From: Mucilaginibacter rubeus
Lineage (GTDB): Bacteria; Bacteroidota; Bacteroidia; Sphingobacteriales; Sphingobacteriaceae
Direction of reading: 5' to 3'
Assembly: GCF_003286415.2 (NCBI RefSeq)
Contig: NZ_CP043450.1
Location: 1,922,001 to 1,986,000, forward strand
Length of the DNA: 64,000 nt
Each line of letters starts with the position of its first letter. Within the stretch, counting starts at the first letter, position 1. Positions 50,984-59,662 of the stretch are shown here, piece after piece. Made by a program: the position numbers and the translations under genes. A model generated the notes under the pieces. That model saw nothing but the letters and a program-made list of their open reading frames with translations, was not told the origin of the DNA and made no database searches.

Positions 50984-52834
50984 ATGAAAATTACCATATC
51001 TAAACCTAAGAGCAAAAAATGCTTCAGAACCAATCATGCTCTGAAATTATTATTACTGATATTTTGCTTTTTGGTTATACAGGCAGATGCCCAGGAATAC
51101 CAGGCTGACGCATTCAAATTTACTGTTCCCAAACAGGAAGGTGTAAGCGTAAATATCAGTCATGAGCAATTTCCAGGCGGAATTTTACTCCTGATTTGCC
51201 GCTTCACTACTACCGGTTCGTTTAAAAATGAAATTAATATTAAATGGAGTTCACCGCTCCGGGACATTACCGGCATCTGGACTACCAATGCTAACGAAGC
51301 ACGTTTTATGCATGCAGGCCTCAAAGTACAGGCTAACCTTGCCAGTCAGGCGCCTGTTTTAGCCATGTATAATGATGCTGGGCAAAACCGGTTAACCATC
51401 GCCCTGTCCGATGCATTTCACAAAACTGTTCTGTCCGCAGGTATTAATGAAGATAGTTCTGTACTAAATTGCAGTGCAGGCATTGAGCTTACAGGTGAAG
51501 AGCGGAACAAGAAATCATACCAGGTTACCCTGATGCTCAATGACCGGGACGAAAGGTACGAAGACGCATTGCACCAGGTAGCTGCATGGTGGGCCGCCAT
51601 GCCCGAGTATCACCCCGCCGTGATCCCATCTGCAGCAAAGCAACCTTTATATTCAACATGGTACAGTTATCACCAGAATTTTGATGAACCTATGCTTCTT
51701 AAAGAGTGCGTGGAAGCACGGAAGCTGGGTTATACCGGAATTATTGTTGATGACGGCTGGCAAACTGCGAACCATTCGGGTGGCTATGGTTTTACCGGCG
51801 ACTGGAAGCCGGAGCGTCTTGTTCATATGGCCGATTTTGTGAAAAAAGTGCACTCAACCGGGATGAAGTGCCTAATTTGGTATTCGGTACCTTTTATGGG
51901 GTATCATGCTGAAGCTTATAGCCGCTTCGAAAACAAAGTACTATACAAAAGCGACCGTCAATCTACCGCGATACTTGATCCGAGATATCCCGAGGTACGA
52001 AAGTTCATAGTTGAGCGCTATGTACAGGCGCTCAGATCATGGAAGCTTGACGGGTTTAAACTTGATTTTATCGACAGCTTCACCAATCAGTCCGGTGATC
52101 CGCTGGTTGCCGGTAAAGAGGCAGATTACCAGTCGGTTTATGGGGGGGTTGATGCGTTGATGTCGGAGATAAAAAATACGCTTACTACGATCAAGCCGGA
52201 TATCCTGATCGAGTTTCGGCAATCCTACACGGGCCCGGCAATGCGTAAATATGGAAATATGTTCCGGGCGGGGGATTGCGCCTCGGCTGCGCTTACAAAC
52301 CGGATCAGGATAACAGATATCAGGTTGCTGGCCGGCGAGACTGCCGTTCATTCTGATATGCTTACCTGGAATTATGAAGACAAACCAGATGTTGCCGCCC
52401 TGCAATTCCTGAATGTGATCTTCTCCGTTCCTCAGCTTTCTGTACGATTAAAAGATATCCCGGCTTCACACCTGAATATGGTCCGGTTTTATACCCATTA
52501 CTGGCTCAAAAACAAAGATGTTTTGGTAAACGGCAAATTCAGGGCTTATGGGCCCGAGATGAATTACCCGATACTCAGCAGTGAAAAAGAAAGTAAGCTA
52601 ATAGCTGCAATTTATAGCGATCAAAGCAAGCCCTTGCTTTTAAATAAACCTCTTGTCGATATCATTAACGGGAAAACTACCGATGGAGTATTGGTAAAGT
52701 TAATGAAAGGCAGAAGCTACAGAGCTGAGATATTTGATTGCGAAGGAAAAAAAATACGCGTTAGCAAATTGAAAGCTGGTTCAGGTATTTGGAAGTTGAA
52801 TATCCCGCCCTCGGGGATAGCTTGCCTGTGGTAA
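50984..52834 (+). CDS. Alpha-galactosidase-like glycoside hydrolase (GH36/GH27 clan GH-D)
   Basis: 616 residues with signal/anchor (about 18-36, ending AQEY). An N-terminal beta-sandwich precedes a TIM barrel with TWYSYHQNFDE, YTGIIVDDGWQT, DGFKLDFIDSF (nucleophile Asp) and FRAGDCASA (acid/base Asp), as in GH36-type enzymes. The C-terminus is a beta domain. Expected to remove terminal alpha-galactose-like sugars from oligosaccharides in the periplasm. It lies 26 bases after the GH28-like gene, so both share a transcript. Confidence 0.83.
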   Translation: MKITISKPKSKKCFRTNHALKLLLLIFCFLVIQADAQEYQADAFKFTVPKQEGVSVNISHEQFPGGILLLICRFTTTGSFKNEINIKWSSPLRDITGIWTTNANEARFMHAGLKVQANLASQAPVLAMYNDAGQNRLTIALSDAFHKTVLSAGINEDSSVLNCSAGIELTGEERNKKSYQVTLMLNDRDERYEDALHQVAAWWAAMPEYHPAVIPSAAKQPLYSTWYSYHQNFDEPMLLKECVEARKLGYTGIIVDDGWQTANHSGGYGFTGDWKPERLVHMADFVKKVHSTGMKCLIWYSVPFMGYHAEAYSRFENKVLYKSDRQSTAILDPRYPEVRKFIVERYVQALRSWKLDGFKLDFIDSFTNQSGDPLVAGKEADYQSVYGGVDALMSEIKNTLTTIKPDILIEFRQSYTGPAMRKYGNMFRAGDCASAALTNRIRITDIRLLAGETAVHSDMLTWNYEDKPDVAALQFLNVIFSVPQLSVRLKDIPASHLNMVRFYTHYWLKNKDVLVNGKFRAYGPEMNYPILSSEKESKLIAAIYSDQSKPLLLNKPLVDIINGKTTDGVLVKLMKGRSYRAEIFDCEGKKIRVSKLKAGSGIWKLNIPPSGIACLW

Positions 52835-52989
52835 CCGTATTGTAAATCAGGGCAGCTAAATACAATTGATATTCCTGAACAGCCAAGTTCTCGATGCTTG
52901 TGTTGATCTTGACCGAAAAATTACAGCCAATTTTTCTACCTGATCTCAATTTTTAATGGATCAGGTAGAAAAGGTTGCGCGGACACAAC

Positions 52990-53042
52990 CTGTCCGTCAA
53001 GGGTATATGAACCGGGGCATTGCCCCGGCCCTTGACAGACAG
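52990..53042. repeat. Nested hairpin at the left end of the mobile module
   Basis: Outer arms CTGTCCGTCAAGGG (52990-53003) and CCCTTGACAGACAG (53029-53042) match at 13 of 14; inside, CCGGGGCA-T-TGCCCCGG (53012-53028) is a perfect GC-rich stem. It precedes a 191-codon gene by 38 bases. It could be a recombination or replication site, or a leader stem; not assigned. Confidence 0.6.
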
Positions 53043-53080
53043 GCCGTGCCGCGCGGTTATGCCTTAAAAAACTTTAGCTT

Positions 53081-53656
53081 ATGGAAAAGTTCGCATTTAC
53101 CCTGCAATCCCAGTCTGACGTCGAAGCATATATCGCCGACTGTTCGACGCGCTACGAACGGGAACTGCTGGTAGAAATAATAGCATTAATTAAAGCCGGT
53201 GATCAGGAGCAATTGACTTGGTTCGGTGGCTTTGGTGACAGTCTTCGTCAGATATTGATGAATGTCAACGAGTACCGCCATGCGTTGGGATTCGGGTTCG
53301 CCGAAATTGCTTTTAACCGGTACGGCTGGTTCGCTTCACCGAAGTTTCTTGATTTCGAGGAAATTAGTTTGGGACAAAGCTATATCCGTATCGGTCGCGG
53401 GCCGAATGGCAGCTGGGCTTATGCTTTGAGCCGCCAGTATGGTACGGCTGGTGCCAGCGGGCCGCTTTGCGTGTTCTGCAAAAAATATCCCGACCGGGAT
53501 ACAGCACTTGCTCATGCGCTGGCGGAAATAAAAGCAGATATGACCAAGTATCTCGGCCATCCCGATACCACTAATTACAAACAGGATGTTCTCCATCAAA
53601 CATTGAAAGCCATCGCTGCAATGGAAGTGAGCCGTGCACAGTTGAGCCTTTTTTAA
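53081..53656 (+). CDS. Hypothetical protein at the mobile-element boundary
   Basis: 191 residues (MEKFAFTLQSQSDVEAYIAD...), cytoplasmic, with FGGFGDSLRQILMNVNEYRHALGFGFAEIAF and WAYALSRQYGTAG. No family recognised. It is flanked upstream by the nested hairpin and downstream by a stem overlapping its stop codon, and looks like cargo of the mobilizable element. Confidence 0.65.
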   Translation: MEKFAFTLQSQSDVEAYIADCSTRYERELLVEIIALIKAGDQEQLTWFGGFGDSLRQILMNVNEYRHALGFGFAEIAFNRYGWFASPKFLDFEEISLGQSYIRIGRGPNGSWAYALSRQYGTAGASGPLCVFCKKYPDRDTALAHALAEIKADMTKYLGHPDTTNYKQDVLHQTLKAIAAMEVSRAQLSLF

Positions 53657-53663
53657 GGCTCAA
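53642..53663. terminator. Palindromic stem at the 3' end of the 191-residue gene
   Basis: TTGAGCCTT-TTTT-AAGGCTCAA, a perfect 9-bp stem that contains the stop codon. No T run follows, so termination would depend on the stem alone. Confidence 0.5.
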
Positions 53664-53677
53664 TTCGTTATATTGGT

Positions 53678-53896
53678 TTGTATTCCCTATTTTCAAAAAA
53701 CCAAATTTTAAACTTGTTTTATTTACCAATTATTACCGCTGTTGTTTCCGGGTTGTTGGTCTGGGTACTCGGACGCTGGAATGTCTACAAAGCGGGACAA
53801 AAACAGGAAAGGAAACAGTTGAACAGGTTGTTGTATAATATGCTTGAATTTACCAGCATGGGGTGGATATGGCAATCAGTTCCGGGCAGTTCATAG
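53678..53896 (+). CDS. Possible small membrane protein
   Basis: 72 codons from a TTG. One membrane helix (YLPIITAVVSGLLVWVLG) is followed by a basic helix KAGQKQERKQLNRLLYN. Single-pass with a cytoplasmic basic tail. It overlaps the next small frame in another phase. The start codon is weak and coding status uncertain; a frameshift joining it to the next frame is conceivable. Confidence 0.4.
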   Translation: MYSLFSKNQILNLFYLPIITAVVSGLLVWVLGRWNVYKAGQKQERKQLNRLLYNMLEFTSMGWIWQSVPGSS

Positions 53897-54012
53897 CCAG
53901 TTATGTGGAAAAGATGACTGCAGCGATTACAGCGGCCGGATGGGAAAAAAGCGACGAGGAACTTGCGGAAAAACTAATAGCTTATCCCGATGATCAAATT
54001 GATGTAAATTAA
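53869..54012 (+). CDS. Possible 47-residue small protein
   Basis: MAISSGQFIASYVEKMTAAI then a helix-rich acidic C-terminus, ending at the TAA that forms part of the next hairpin. It overlaps the membrane frame by 28 bases. Amphipathic helix composition supports coding, but no family is recognised. Confidence 0.45.
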   Translation: MAISSGQFIASYVEKMTAAITAAGWEKSDEELAEKLIAYPDDQIDVN

Positions 54013-54035
54013 GGCCAGTATATTACTGGCCTTAA
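54009..54035. terminator. Bidirectional terminator
   Basis: Perfect 12-bp inverted repeat TTAAGGCCAGTA/TACTGGCCTTAA with a TAT loop between convergent genes. The left arm includes the stop of the 47-residue frame. Confidence 0.85.
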
Positions 54036-54037
54036 AG

Positions 54038-54316
54038 TTAGTTTTTAAGGGTTTTCATTTTTTCGCTCAGTTCTTTTAATCCGGCTTTTTTTAGGCACTC
54101 GTCGCCAAAATTTTTTAATTCTTCGCGGTCTTGTTCCGGGATCAAACCGAGCAAGCCCTGTACCGTCGATTCTTTGTCAGCCAGGCCATTTTCAATCAGG
54201 CTGCTCAATAATAAAATTGTTTTCCGACTGATCTTCAAGTCGATCTTAACGGCTTCATTCATCCCCGGGCTACAAAGTAAGGTTTCGTAGACCGTTCCCA
54301 ACACATCTTTTGCCAT
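54038..54316 (-). CDS. Small helical hypothetical protein
   Basis: 92 residues, all helical and Glu/Lys-rich (MAKDVLGTVYETLLCSPGMN...), soluble. Convergent with the 47-residue gene across a shared terminator. Its gene lies in the mobilizable region; a regulatory or antitoxin-like role is possible but not supported by a motif. Confidence 0.6.
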   Translation of the reverse strand: MAKDVLGTVYETLLCSPGMNEAVKIDLKISRKTILLLSSLIENGLADKESTVQGLLGLIPEQDREELKNFGDECLKKAGLKELSEKMKTLKN

Positions 54317-54457
54317 CTCGTAAAAATTTAATGGTTAAACAATGGGGCAAAGCTAAGGGGTAGCAATGAAACGATCCTGTTCGAAATTTAGTCGGGATAG
54401 GTGGATTTCGTTCGGCCGCTTTACTTTTGGTTGTTTGTGATAAAGGAGGAGATGGAT

Positions 54458-55360
54458 ATGGAAGCGGAACGGATGACATTGGATCAGATCAAGGCGCTGG
54501 ATATGGTGGCCTGGCTGGAGGGTTTGGGCTTTGCACCGGTGACGGTCAAAAAGGGTTATGAATATTGGTACCGGTCGCCCTTGCGGGAGGAAGCACATGC
54601 GAGTTTTAAGGTCAATCAGCAGCTAAACCGCTGGTATGATTTCGGGTTGGCAGCGGGTGGTAACCTGGTTGATCTGGGCTTGCGTTATTACGGCTGCACG
54701 ATTAGTGAATTGCTGGTACGGTTTAACGATGGAGGGGGTGTTGGCGCGCAGGTGCTACACCTTCGGAAACCGGTGGTCGCGGAGCAGCAATTGGTGGTTA
54801 CTGATGTGCGACCGATCTTTTCTTTCCCGCTCAAAAATTACCTGCATGAGCGGGGTATCCCGGTGGCGGTTGCGGATGAGTTTTGCGTGGAGCTCCGCTA
54901 CAAAGTGGGCGGTCATGAACTATATGGCATCGGATTTAAAAACGATGCCGGGGGCTACGAGATCCGGAGCAAGATCGCCAAGAGCAGTAGCTCGCCTAAG
55001 GAGATAACGTCGCTTAATTACGGCGCTTCTTCAGTACAGGTTTTCGAGGGCTTTTTCGATTTGCTTTCCTGGCGGGTTTTGCACCGCTATGATGATCCGC
55101 ATGCGACTAATTTGGTAGTGTTGAATAGTGTGGCTTTGTTCAAACGGGCGTTGCCTTTTCTGGAATCACATGAACGGGTACATTTATGGCTGGATAACGA
55201 TAGTGCGGGGAAGCGTTACCTGAACCAGGCGCTGGCTTTAGGCGCACGTTACCGGGATGAATGCGGTTTTTACAGCCAGTTTAAAGATTTGAATGAATGG
55301 CTTTGCCGCAAGGGTTTGCTACCGGAGCACCGCCAGCGCCTTAAGGTCGGCGGTTTGTGA
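54458..55360 (+). CDS. Toprim-domain primase-like protein (CHC2-type N-terminus)
   Basis: 300 residues from ATG 54458, placed after AAGGAGG (54443-54449). The N-terminal part (LDMVAWLEGLGFAPVTVKKG, then YWYRSPLREEAHASFKVNQQ and WYDFGLAAGGNLVDLG) matches the primase zinc-binding fold although the CHC cysteines are absent. The toprim part has VQVFEGFFDLLSW (catalytic Glu) and LWLDNDSAGK (Asp-x-Asp). Such proteins prime the transferred strand of mobile elements after conjugation. Confidence 0.82.
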   Translation: MEAERMTLDQIKALDMVAWLEGLGFAPVTVKKGYEYWYRSPLREEAHASFKVNQQLNRWYDFGLAAGGNLVDLGLRYYGCTISELLVRFNDGGGVGAQVLHLRKPVVAEQQLVVTDVRPIFSFPLKNYLHERGIPVAVADEFCVELRYKVGGHELYGIGFKNDAGGYEIRSKIAKSSSSPKEITSLNYGASSVQVFEGFFDLLSWRVLHRYDDPHATNLVVLNSVALFKRALPFLESHERVHLWLDNDSAGKRYLNQALALGARYRDECGFYSQFKDLNEWLCRKGLLPEHRQRLKVGGL

Positions 55361-55570
55361 GGTGAATAGGAAGTCATTCTTTTCTTTCTCGGCAGCCCAT
55401 GGTTTGAGTTTGCCTTGTGCGCAAACGGCAAGATGTACAATTGTTTAACAACAATTGCATCTTGCCGCCCCTCTCCGAAGTCGGGGGCGGTTAGGACAAC
55501 TGGCTTTGGCAGGAGTTGTATGCATGTTTGATGATGATTTTTGATGGTTTGAGTTTGATGAGGAAGATAA
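55361..55570. other. Intergenic space before mobC
   Basis: 210 bases without a gene, holding the long imperfect palindrome at 55426-55467 and a second GC-rich stem (GCCCC/GGGGGC, about 55467-55488). This is where an oriT is expected in Bacteroidota mobilizable elements. Confidence 0.5.
55426..55467. other. Candidate oriT inverted repeat
   Basis: Outer arms CGGCAAGATG/CATCTTGCCG and inner arms CAATTGTT/AACAATTG are each perfect, with two extra bases on the left side and a 4-base loop. It lies 107 bases before the mobC start. Relaxase-MobC systems nick at such repeats. Alternative: a rho-independent terminator of the primase-like gene. Confidence 0.5.
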
Positions 55571-55573
55571 GTG

Positions 55574-55963
55574 ATGGAGAAAAAAGACGAGGGCAGAAAG
55601 CGGATTATTGGCCTGAGGCTGACTGCTGATGAATATGGTGAACTGGAAAAAAGCTGGAAGCGGTCGACCATACGGAAATTAAGCGAATATGTGCGCCGGT
55701 TGCTGTTTGGTAAGTCATTTATCGTGTTTACGCGTGACCAGTCGAAGGACGAGCTGCTGGCAGAAATGGCTTTGTTGCGCCGCGAACTGAATGCGATCGG
55801 TGTGAATTTTAACCAGGCGGTGCACCGTTTGAATATGCTCGATCATTCCCCGCAGATGCAGGAATGGGTACGCCGTTTTGAACGTGATAAGGACCGGTAT
55901 TTTTTGGCATTAGAAAGTATCCAGGCTCGTTTGAAAATGATGAGTTCGGCATGGTTGCAGTGA
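55574..55963 (+). CDS. mobC: Mobilization protein MobC (relaxosome accessory)
   Basis: 129 residues. N-terminal ribbon-helix-helix-like segment (RIIGLRLTADEYGELEKSWK, then KLSEYVRRLLFGK) and a C-terminal coiled region with RRELNAIGVNFNQAVHRLN, the hallmark of MobC/BfmC-type proteins. It binds oriT and helps the relaxase open the strand. Its 3' end overlaps the relaxase start by 13 bases. Confidence 0.88.
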   Translation: MEKKDEGRKRIIGLRLTADEYGELEKSWKRSTIRKLSEYVRRLLFGKSFIVFTRDQSKDELLAEMALLRRELNAIGVNFNQAVHRLNMLDHSPQMQEWVRRFERDKDRYFLALESIQARLKMMSSAWLQ

Positions 55964-57252
55964 TCCATCAATCGACCAGTCTGCGCAATATTTTAAACTA
56001 CAATGAGCAGAAAGTAAAAGCAGGTTTAGCGGTTTGTTTAGAGGCAGGATATTACCCGGTGGATGCGGCTGATCTGAACTTTCACCAGAAGCTTCGGATG
56101 CTTGAAATGCTGACCGAACTGAACCAGCGGACAAAGTATAACAGCGTTCATATTTCGCTCAATTTTGATCCGTCTGAAAAGCTACCGGATGAATTATTGA
56201 AGAACATTGCAGAAGAGTATCTGGACAAGCTTGGCTTTGCCGGACAGCCTTATTTATTGTACCGTCATGAGGATGCTGGTCATCCGCACTTACATATTGT
56301 GACAACCAATATTAAACCGGATGGCAAGGCCATACACCTTCATAATCTGGCCAAACGAAAATCGGAACCGGCCCGTAAGGAAATTGAAATCAGGTATGGT
56401 TTAATTAAAGCGGAAGAGAGCAAATTACAGAGGGCTTACAAACTTAAACCGGTCTACGCCGCTCGGGTGCTTTATGGTAAATCAGAGACCAAAAGGGCTA
56501 TCGGTAACGTATTGCAAACTGTATTGCCGCTGTACAAATATGCTTCGCTGGCTGAGTTAAATGCGGTGCTACGGCAATATAATATTGTCGCCGACAGGGG
56601 TGAAGAAAACTCGCGGATCTTCAGGCATAGCGGATTGGTATACCGGGTGCTCGATGAACAAGGCAATAAGGTAGGGGTGCCCATTAAGGCAAGCTTATTT
56701 TTTAAAGACACGACGCTGAAATTTTTAGAGGGGAAGTTTGAAGCAAACAAAATGGCCAAAGATGATCCGAAAGCAAAGCTGCGGTTAAAAAACGCGATCG
56801 ACCTTTATTTCTTGGGGCGCAATAAAAGTGTTGAGGGTTTGGTGGAGGCTTTGAAAAAGCAGGGTGTGAACGTGGTTTTACGAAGAAATGATGAAGGTTT
56901 GATTTATGGTATTACCTATGTTGACCACCAGAGCAAATGTGTTTTTAATGGCAGCAATTTAGGAAAAGCTTACAGCGCCAATGCCATTAAGGAACGCTGT
57001 CCGAACATGGTGGCAGGTGAGGGGAAAAAGCAAAACGGTGAAGCGGAAAAGGCGGCGCGCGACGGTCACGGGAACGGGGTAAAAGAACGTGATTATCATG
57101 AAAATTTAAGTAGTCATGAACAGCATACCAGTTTAGGCATGCCTGGATTGGCGCAGGTACTGTTGGAAGCGGACGGAATGCAGCAAACCATGGATTGGGA
57201 ATTCAAGCGCAAACGAAAGAAAAGAAAGCGCATGCGGTTGTCGACAGGTTAA
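55951..57252 (+). CDS. mobB: Relaxase / mobilization nuclease (MobP/BmgA-like)
   Basis: 433 residues. Tyr candidates near the N-terminus (SLRNILNYNEQKV), then HLHIVTTNI with the HxH metal-binding motif in DAGHPHLHIV, in the MOBP-type relaxase domain. NYNEQKVKAG is typical of Bacteroidota relaxases. It nicks and carries the transferred strand. The C-terminus is highly basic (KRKRKKRKRMRL). Confidence 0.92.
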   Translation: MVAVIHQSTSLRNILNYNEQKVKAGLAVCLEAGYYPVDAADLNFHQKLRMLEMLTELNQRTKYNSVHISLNFDPSEKLPDELLKNIAEEYLDKLGFAGQPYLLYRHEDAGHPHLHIVTTNIKPDGKAIHLHNLAKRKSEPARKEIEIRYGLIKAEESKLQRAYKLKPVYAARVLYGKSETKRAIGNVLQTVLPLYKYASLAELNAVLRQYNIVADRGEENSRIFRHSGLVYRVLDEQGNKVGVPIKASLFFKDTTLKFLEGKFEANKMAKDDPKAKLRLKNAIDLYFLGRNKSVEGLVEALKKQGVNVVLRRNDEGLIYGITYVDHQSKCVFNGSNLGKAYSANAIKERCPNMVAGEGKKQNGEAEKAARDGHGNGVKERDYHENLSSHEQHTSLGMPGLAQVLLEADGMQQTMDWEFKRKRKKRKRMRLSTG

Positions 57253-57424
57253 TCTTTTCAGGATTTTTTTAAAGTTTTTGTTGCCCATTTTCTCCGTGTG
57301 CAGAGGATGGTTAGCCAGTGCTATGCCCAAATTTTCAGGTTTGGTGCGGTTGATTTTGTGTAAGGGTTCAAGTGTGGATGATTAGGAAAAGTGCCGGTGT
57401 ATATCGGGATTGGGAGGGGGATTT

Positions 57425-59401
57425 ATGCAAACCGGGGAAAACGATCAGGCCATGCGCAAGATCCTGGATATGACCAGGCTGATCAGTATTGCAGTTTTAC
57501 TGCTGCATTTTTATGAAGTATGTTACGGGGCTTTTGCTAGATGGCATCTGGTAGCACCGCTGACTGACCGGCTACTGGCCAATATTGTCCGCACGGGCCT
57601 GTTCAGCTGTTTTTTTAAACCTAAACTGATAGCACTGTCGTTTCTGGTCATAGCGCTGATCGGTGTGCGGGGGAAGAAAGATGAAAAGCAGACCGCAAAA
57701 TCTGCTTTCCTATACTTACTTACCGGTCTCTTTTTTTTCCTGATCAGCTACTTTTTTTTATTATTCCCGCTGAAAATGGGAAGCGTCGCGATCCTGTACA
57801 TGGGCGTGACCGGCCTGGGATATCTGCTGATGCTCTGTGGGGGCACGATGCTTTCCCGCGTGATCCGGGACAAGCTCACCGGCGATATTTTTAACCGGGA
57901 TCAGGAGACCTTCCCCCAGGAGGAGCGCCTGCTGGAAAACGAATTCTCTGTGAACCTGCCGGTGAAATATGTATTGAAGGGTAAGGTCCGCCGAGGGTGG
58001 ATCAATTTCATTAATCTTTTTCGGGCCTTGCTTGTGCTGGGCAGCCCGGGCTCGGGCAAGAGCTATTTCATTATAAGGCACGTGATCACCCAGCATATCC
58101 GTAAGGGTTTTGCCATGTTCGTTTACGATTTTAAAATGCCGGACCTTGCGGTCATCGCCTATAATACCTGGCTGAAATATAAAGACGGCTATAAAGTTGA
58201 ACCAAAGTTTTTCTCTATCAATTTTGATGACCTTTCGCGCAGCAGCCGGTGTAATCCCTTGGATCCATCCGCCTTGCTGGATTTAACAGACGCGGTAGAA
58301 TCGGCCCGAACGATCTTGCTGGGACTGAACCGGGAATGGATCAAAAAACAAGGGGATTTCTTCGTGGAATCGCCCATCAACTTTCTGACGGCGATCATCT
58401 GGTATCTGCGCAAATATAATAACGGGGAATTCTGCACACTGCCGCATGTCATTGAGCTGATGCAGGCCGACTATGACAGCCTGTTCACCCTCCTGAGTAC
58501 ACAAAAGGAGATCGATGTGCTGATCAACCCATTTATCAGCGCCTATAAGCGGGATGCGGTGGAGCAATTGGAGGGCCAGATCGCATCGGCTAAGATCACG
58601 ATGGCGCGTATCGCTTCACCGCAATTATACTATGTGTTATCGGGCAATGAGTTTACGCTGGATATCAATGATCCCGAAGCGCCGAAGATTGTTTGTATGG
58701 GCAACAACCCGCAGAAAATACAGATCTACGGCGCTGTGCTTTCTTTGTTTACCAACCGGCTCCTAAAGATCATCAATCAAAAAAATAAGCTGAAATGCAG
58801 CCTCGTCTTTGATGAATTTCCAACGCTGACCACGGACATTATACCCACAATTTCAACCGGCAGGTCCAATTTAATTTCTACCTGTTTGGGCATCCAGGAT
58901 GCCAGTCAGTTACGCAAAGACTATGGTCGGGAGCAGGCTGATGTGATCATGAATATTGTTGGTAATATGGCGGTCGGCCAGGTATCGGGGGATACGGCTA
59001 AATCAGTTTCAGAAAAGATTGGTCGGATTATGCAGGACAGGGAAAGCCTGTCGATCAACCGCAGTGATACTTCTATCAGCCGTTCGAAACAATTAGAAGC
59101 AGCTGTACCGGCATCGCGGATATCGGCTTTAAGTTCTGGTGAGTTTGTGGGGATGGTGGCAGATAACCCGGACTGCAAGATTGAGCTCAAGGCTTTTCAT
59201 TGCGAAATTGTGAATGATCATGCGGCGCTTAAGAAAGAGATTGATGCTTACGTACCACTGCCTGAGGTGCGTAAGATCAATGGGGCAATTGTTGAGCGGA
59301 ATTATTTGCAGATCAGGCAGGATATCCGGGATATTATCGACCTGGAGATGGAGCGTTTGCTGAGTGACCCGGCGTTAACGCACCTGATCATAAAAAAATA
59401 A
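57425..59401 (+). CDS. traG: Type IV coupling protein, TraG/VirD4-like (YWFCY domain)
   Basis: 658 residues from ATG 57425 after a GGGAGGGG stretch; 57410 is a weaker TTG. Four membrane helices occur in the first 150 residues. The P-loop is LGSPGSGKSYF (about 203-213) and the Walker B LVFDEFPTL (about 460). TraM-recognition-like C-terminus. It pumps the relaxase-DNA complex into a mating channel; no channel genes are in the window, so a helper element would be needed. Confidence 0.92.
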   Translation: MQTGENDQAMRKILDMTRLISIAVLLLHFYEVCYGAFARWHLVAPLTDRLLANIVRTGLFSCFFKPKLIALSFLVIALIGVRGKKDEKQTAKSAFLYLLTGLFFFLISYFFLLFPLKMGSVAILYMGVTGLGYLLMLCGGTMLSRVIRDKLTGDIFNRDQETFPQEERLLENEFSVNLPVKYVLKGKVRRGWINFINLFRALLVLGSPGSGKSYFIIRHVITQHIRKGFAMFVYDFKMPDLAVIAYNTWLKYKDGYKVEPKFFSINFDDLSRSSRCNPLDPSALLDLTDAVESARTILLGLNREWIKKQGDFFVESPINFLTAIIWYLRKYNNGEFCTLPHVIELMQADYDSLFTLLSTQKEIDVLINPFISAYKRDAVEQLEGQIASAKITMARIASPQLYYVLSGNEFTLDINDPEAPKIVCMGNNPQKIQIYGAVLSLFTNRLLKIINQKNKLKCSLVFDEFPTLTTDIIPTISTGRSNLISTCLGIQDASQLRKDYGREQADVIMNIVGNMAVGQVSGDTAKSVSEKIGRIMQDRESLSINRSDTSISRSKQLEAAVPASRISALSSGEFVGMVADNPDCKIELKAFHCEIVNDHAALKKEIDAYVPLPEVRKINGAIVERNYLQIRQDIRDIIDLEMERLLSDPALTHLIIKK

Positions 59402-59662
59402 AACCTGAATCCTATAGTTTTGGCCCGGGCAACCCGGTAGATCGATAACCACGAAATGTTTGATTCGAAAATTGCCAGTCAATGCTTTGCTAAATTTGTC
59501 TTAATGTCTTGCAAACGCACATTAAACTATTTTGGGGAATTGGTAAACAAAGACTGGCAAAATAATCCGCAGTTTATTCAGGCAAATGCTCTAATGCATG
59601 ACGCTGATGATCGATCCCAGATCTTAATTGGAAAGGATCCCGATCCATCGTACCTTAGCCTG
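59402..59662. other. Intergenic region between coupling protein and response regulator
   Basis: 261 bases, AT-mixed. A frame open from 59456 continues into the regulator, but its first 69 codons do not resemble any receiver family. It probably includes the right end of the mobile module; no direct repeat or integrase site was recognised. Confidence 0.4.

Noticed and set aside
59456..59662. 69-codon N-terminal extension of the LytTR regulator
   Set aside because: The receiver domain starts at 59663 with a good Met; the extension has no homology-like features.
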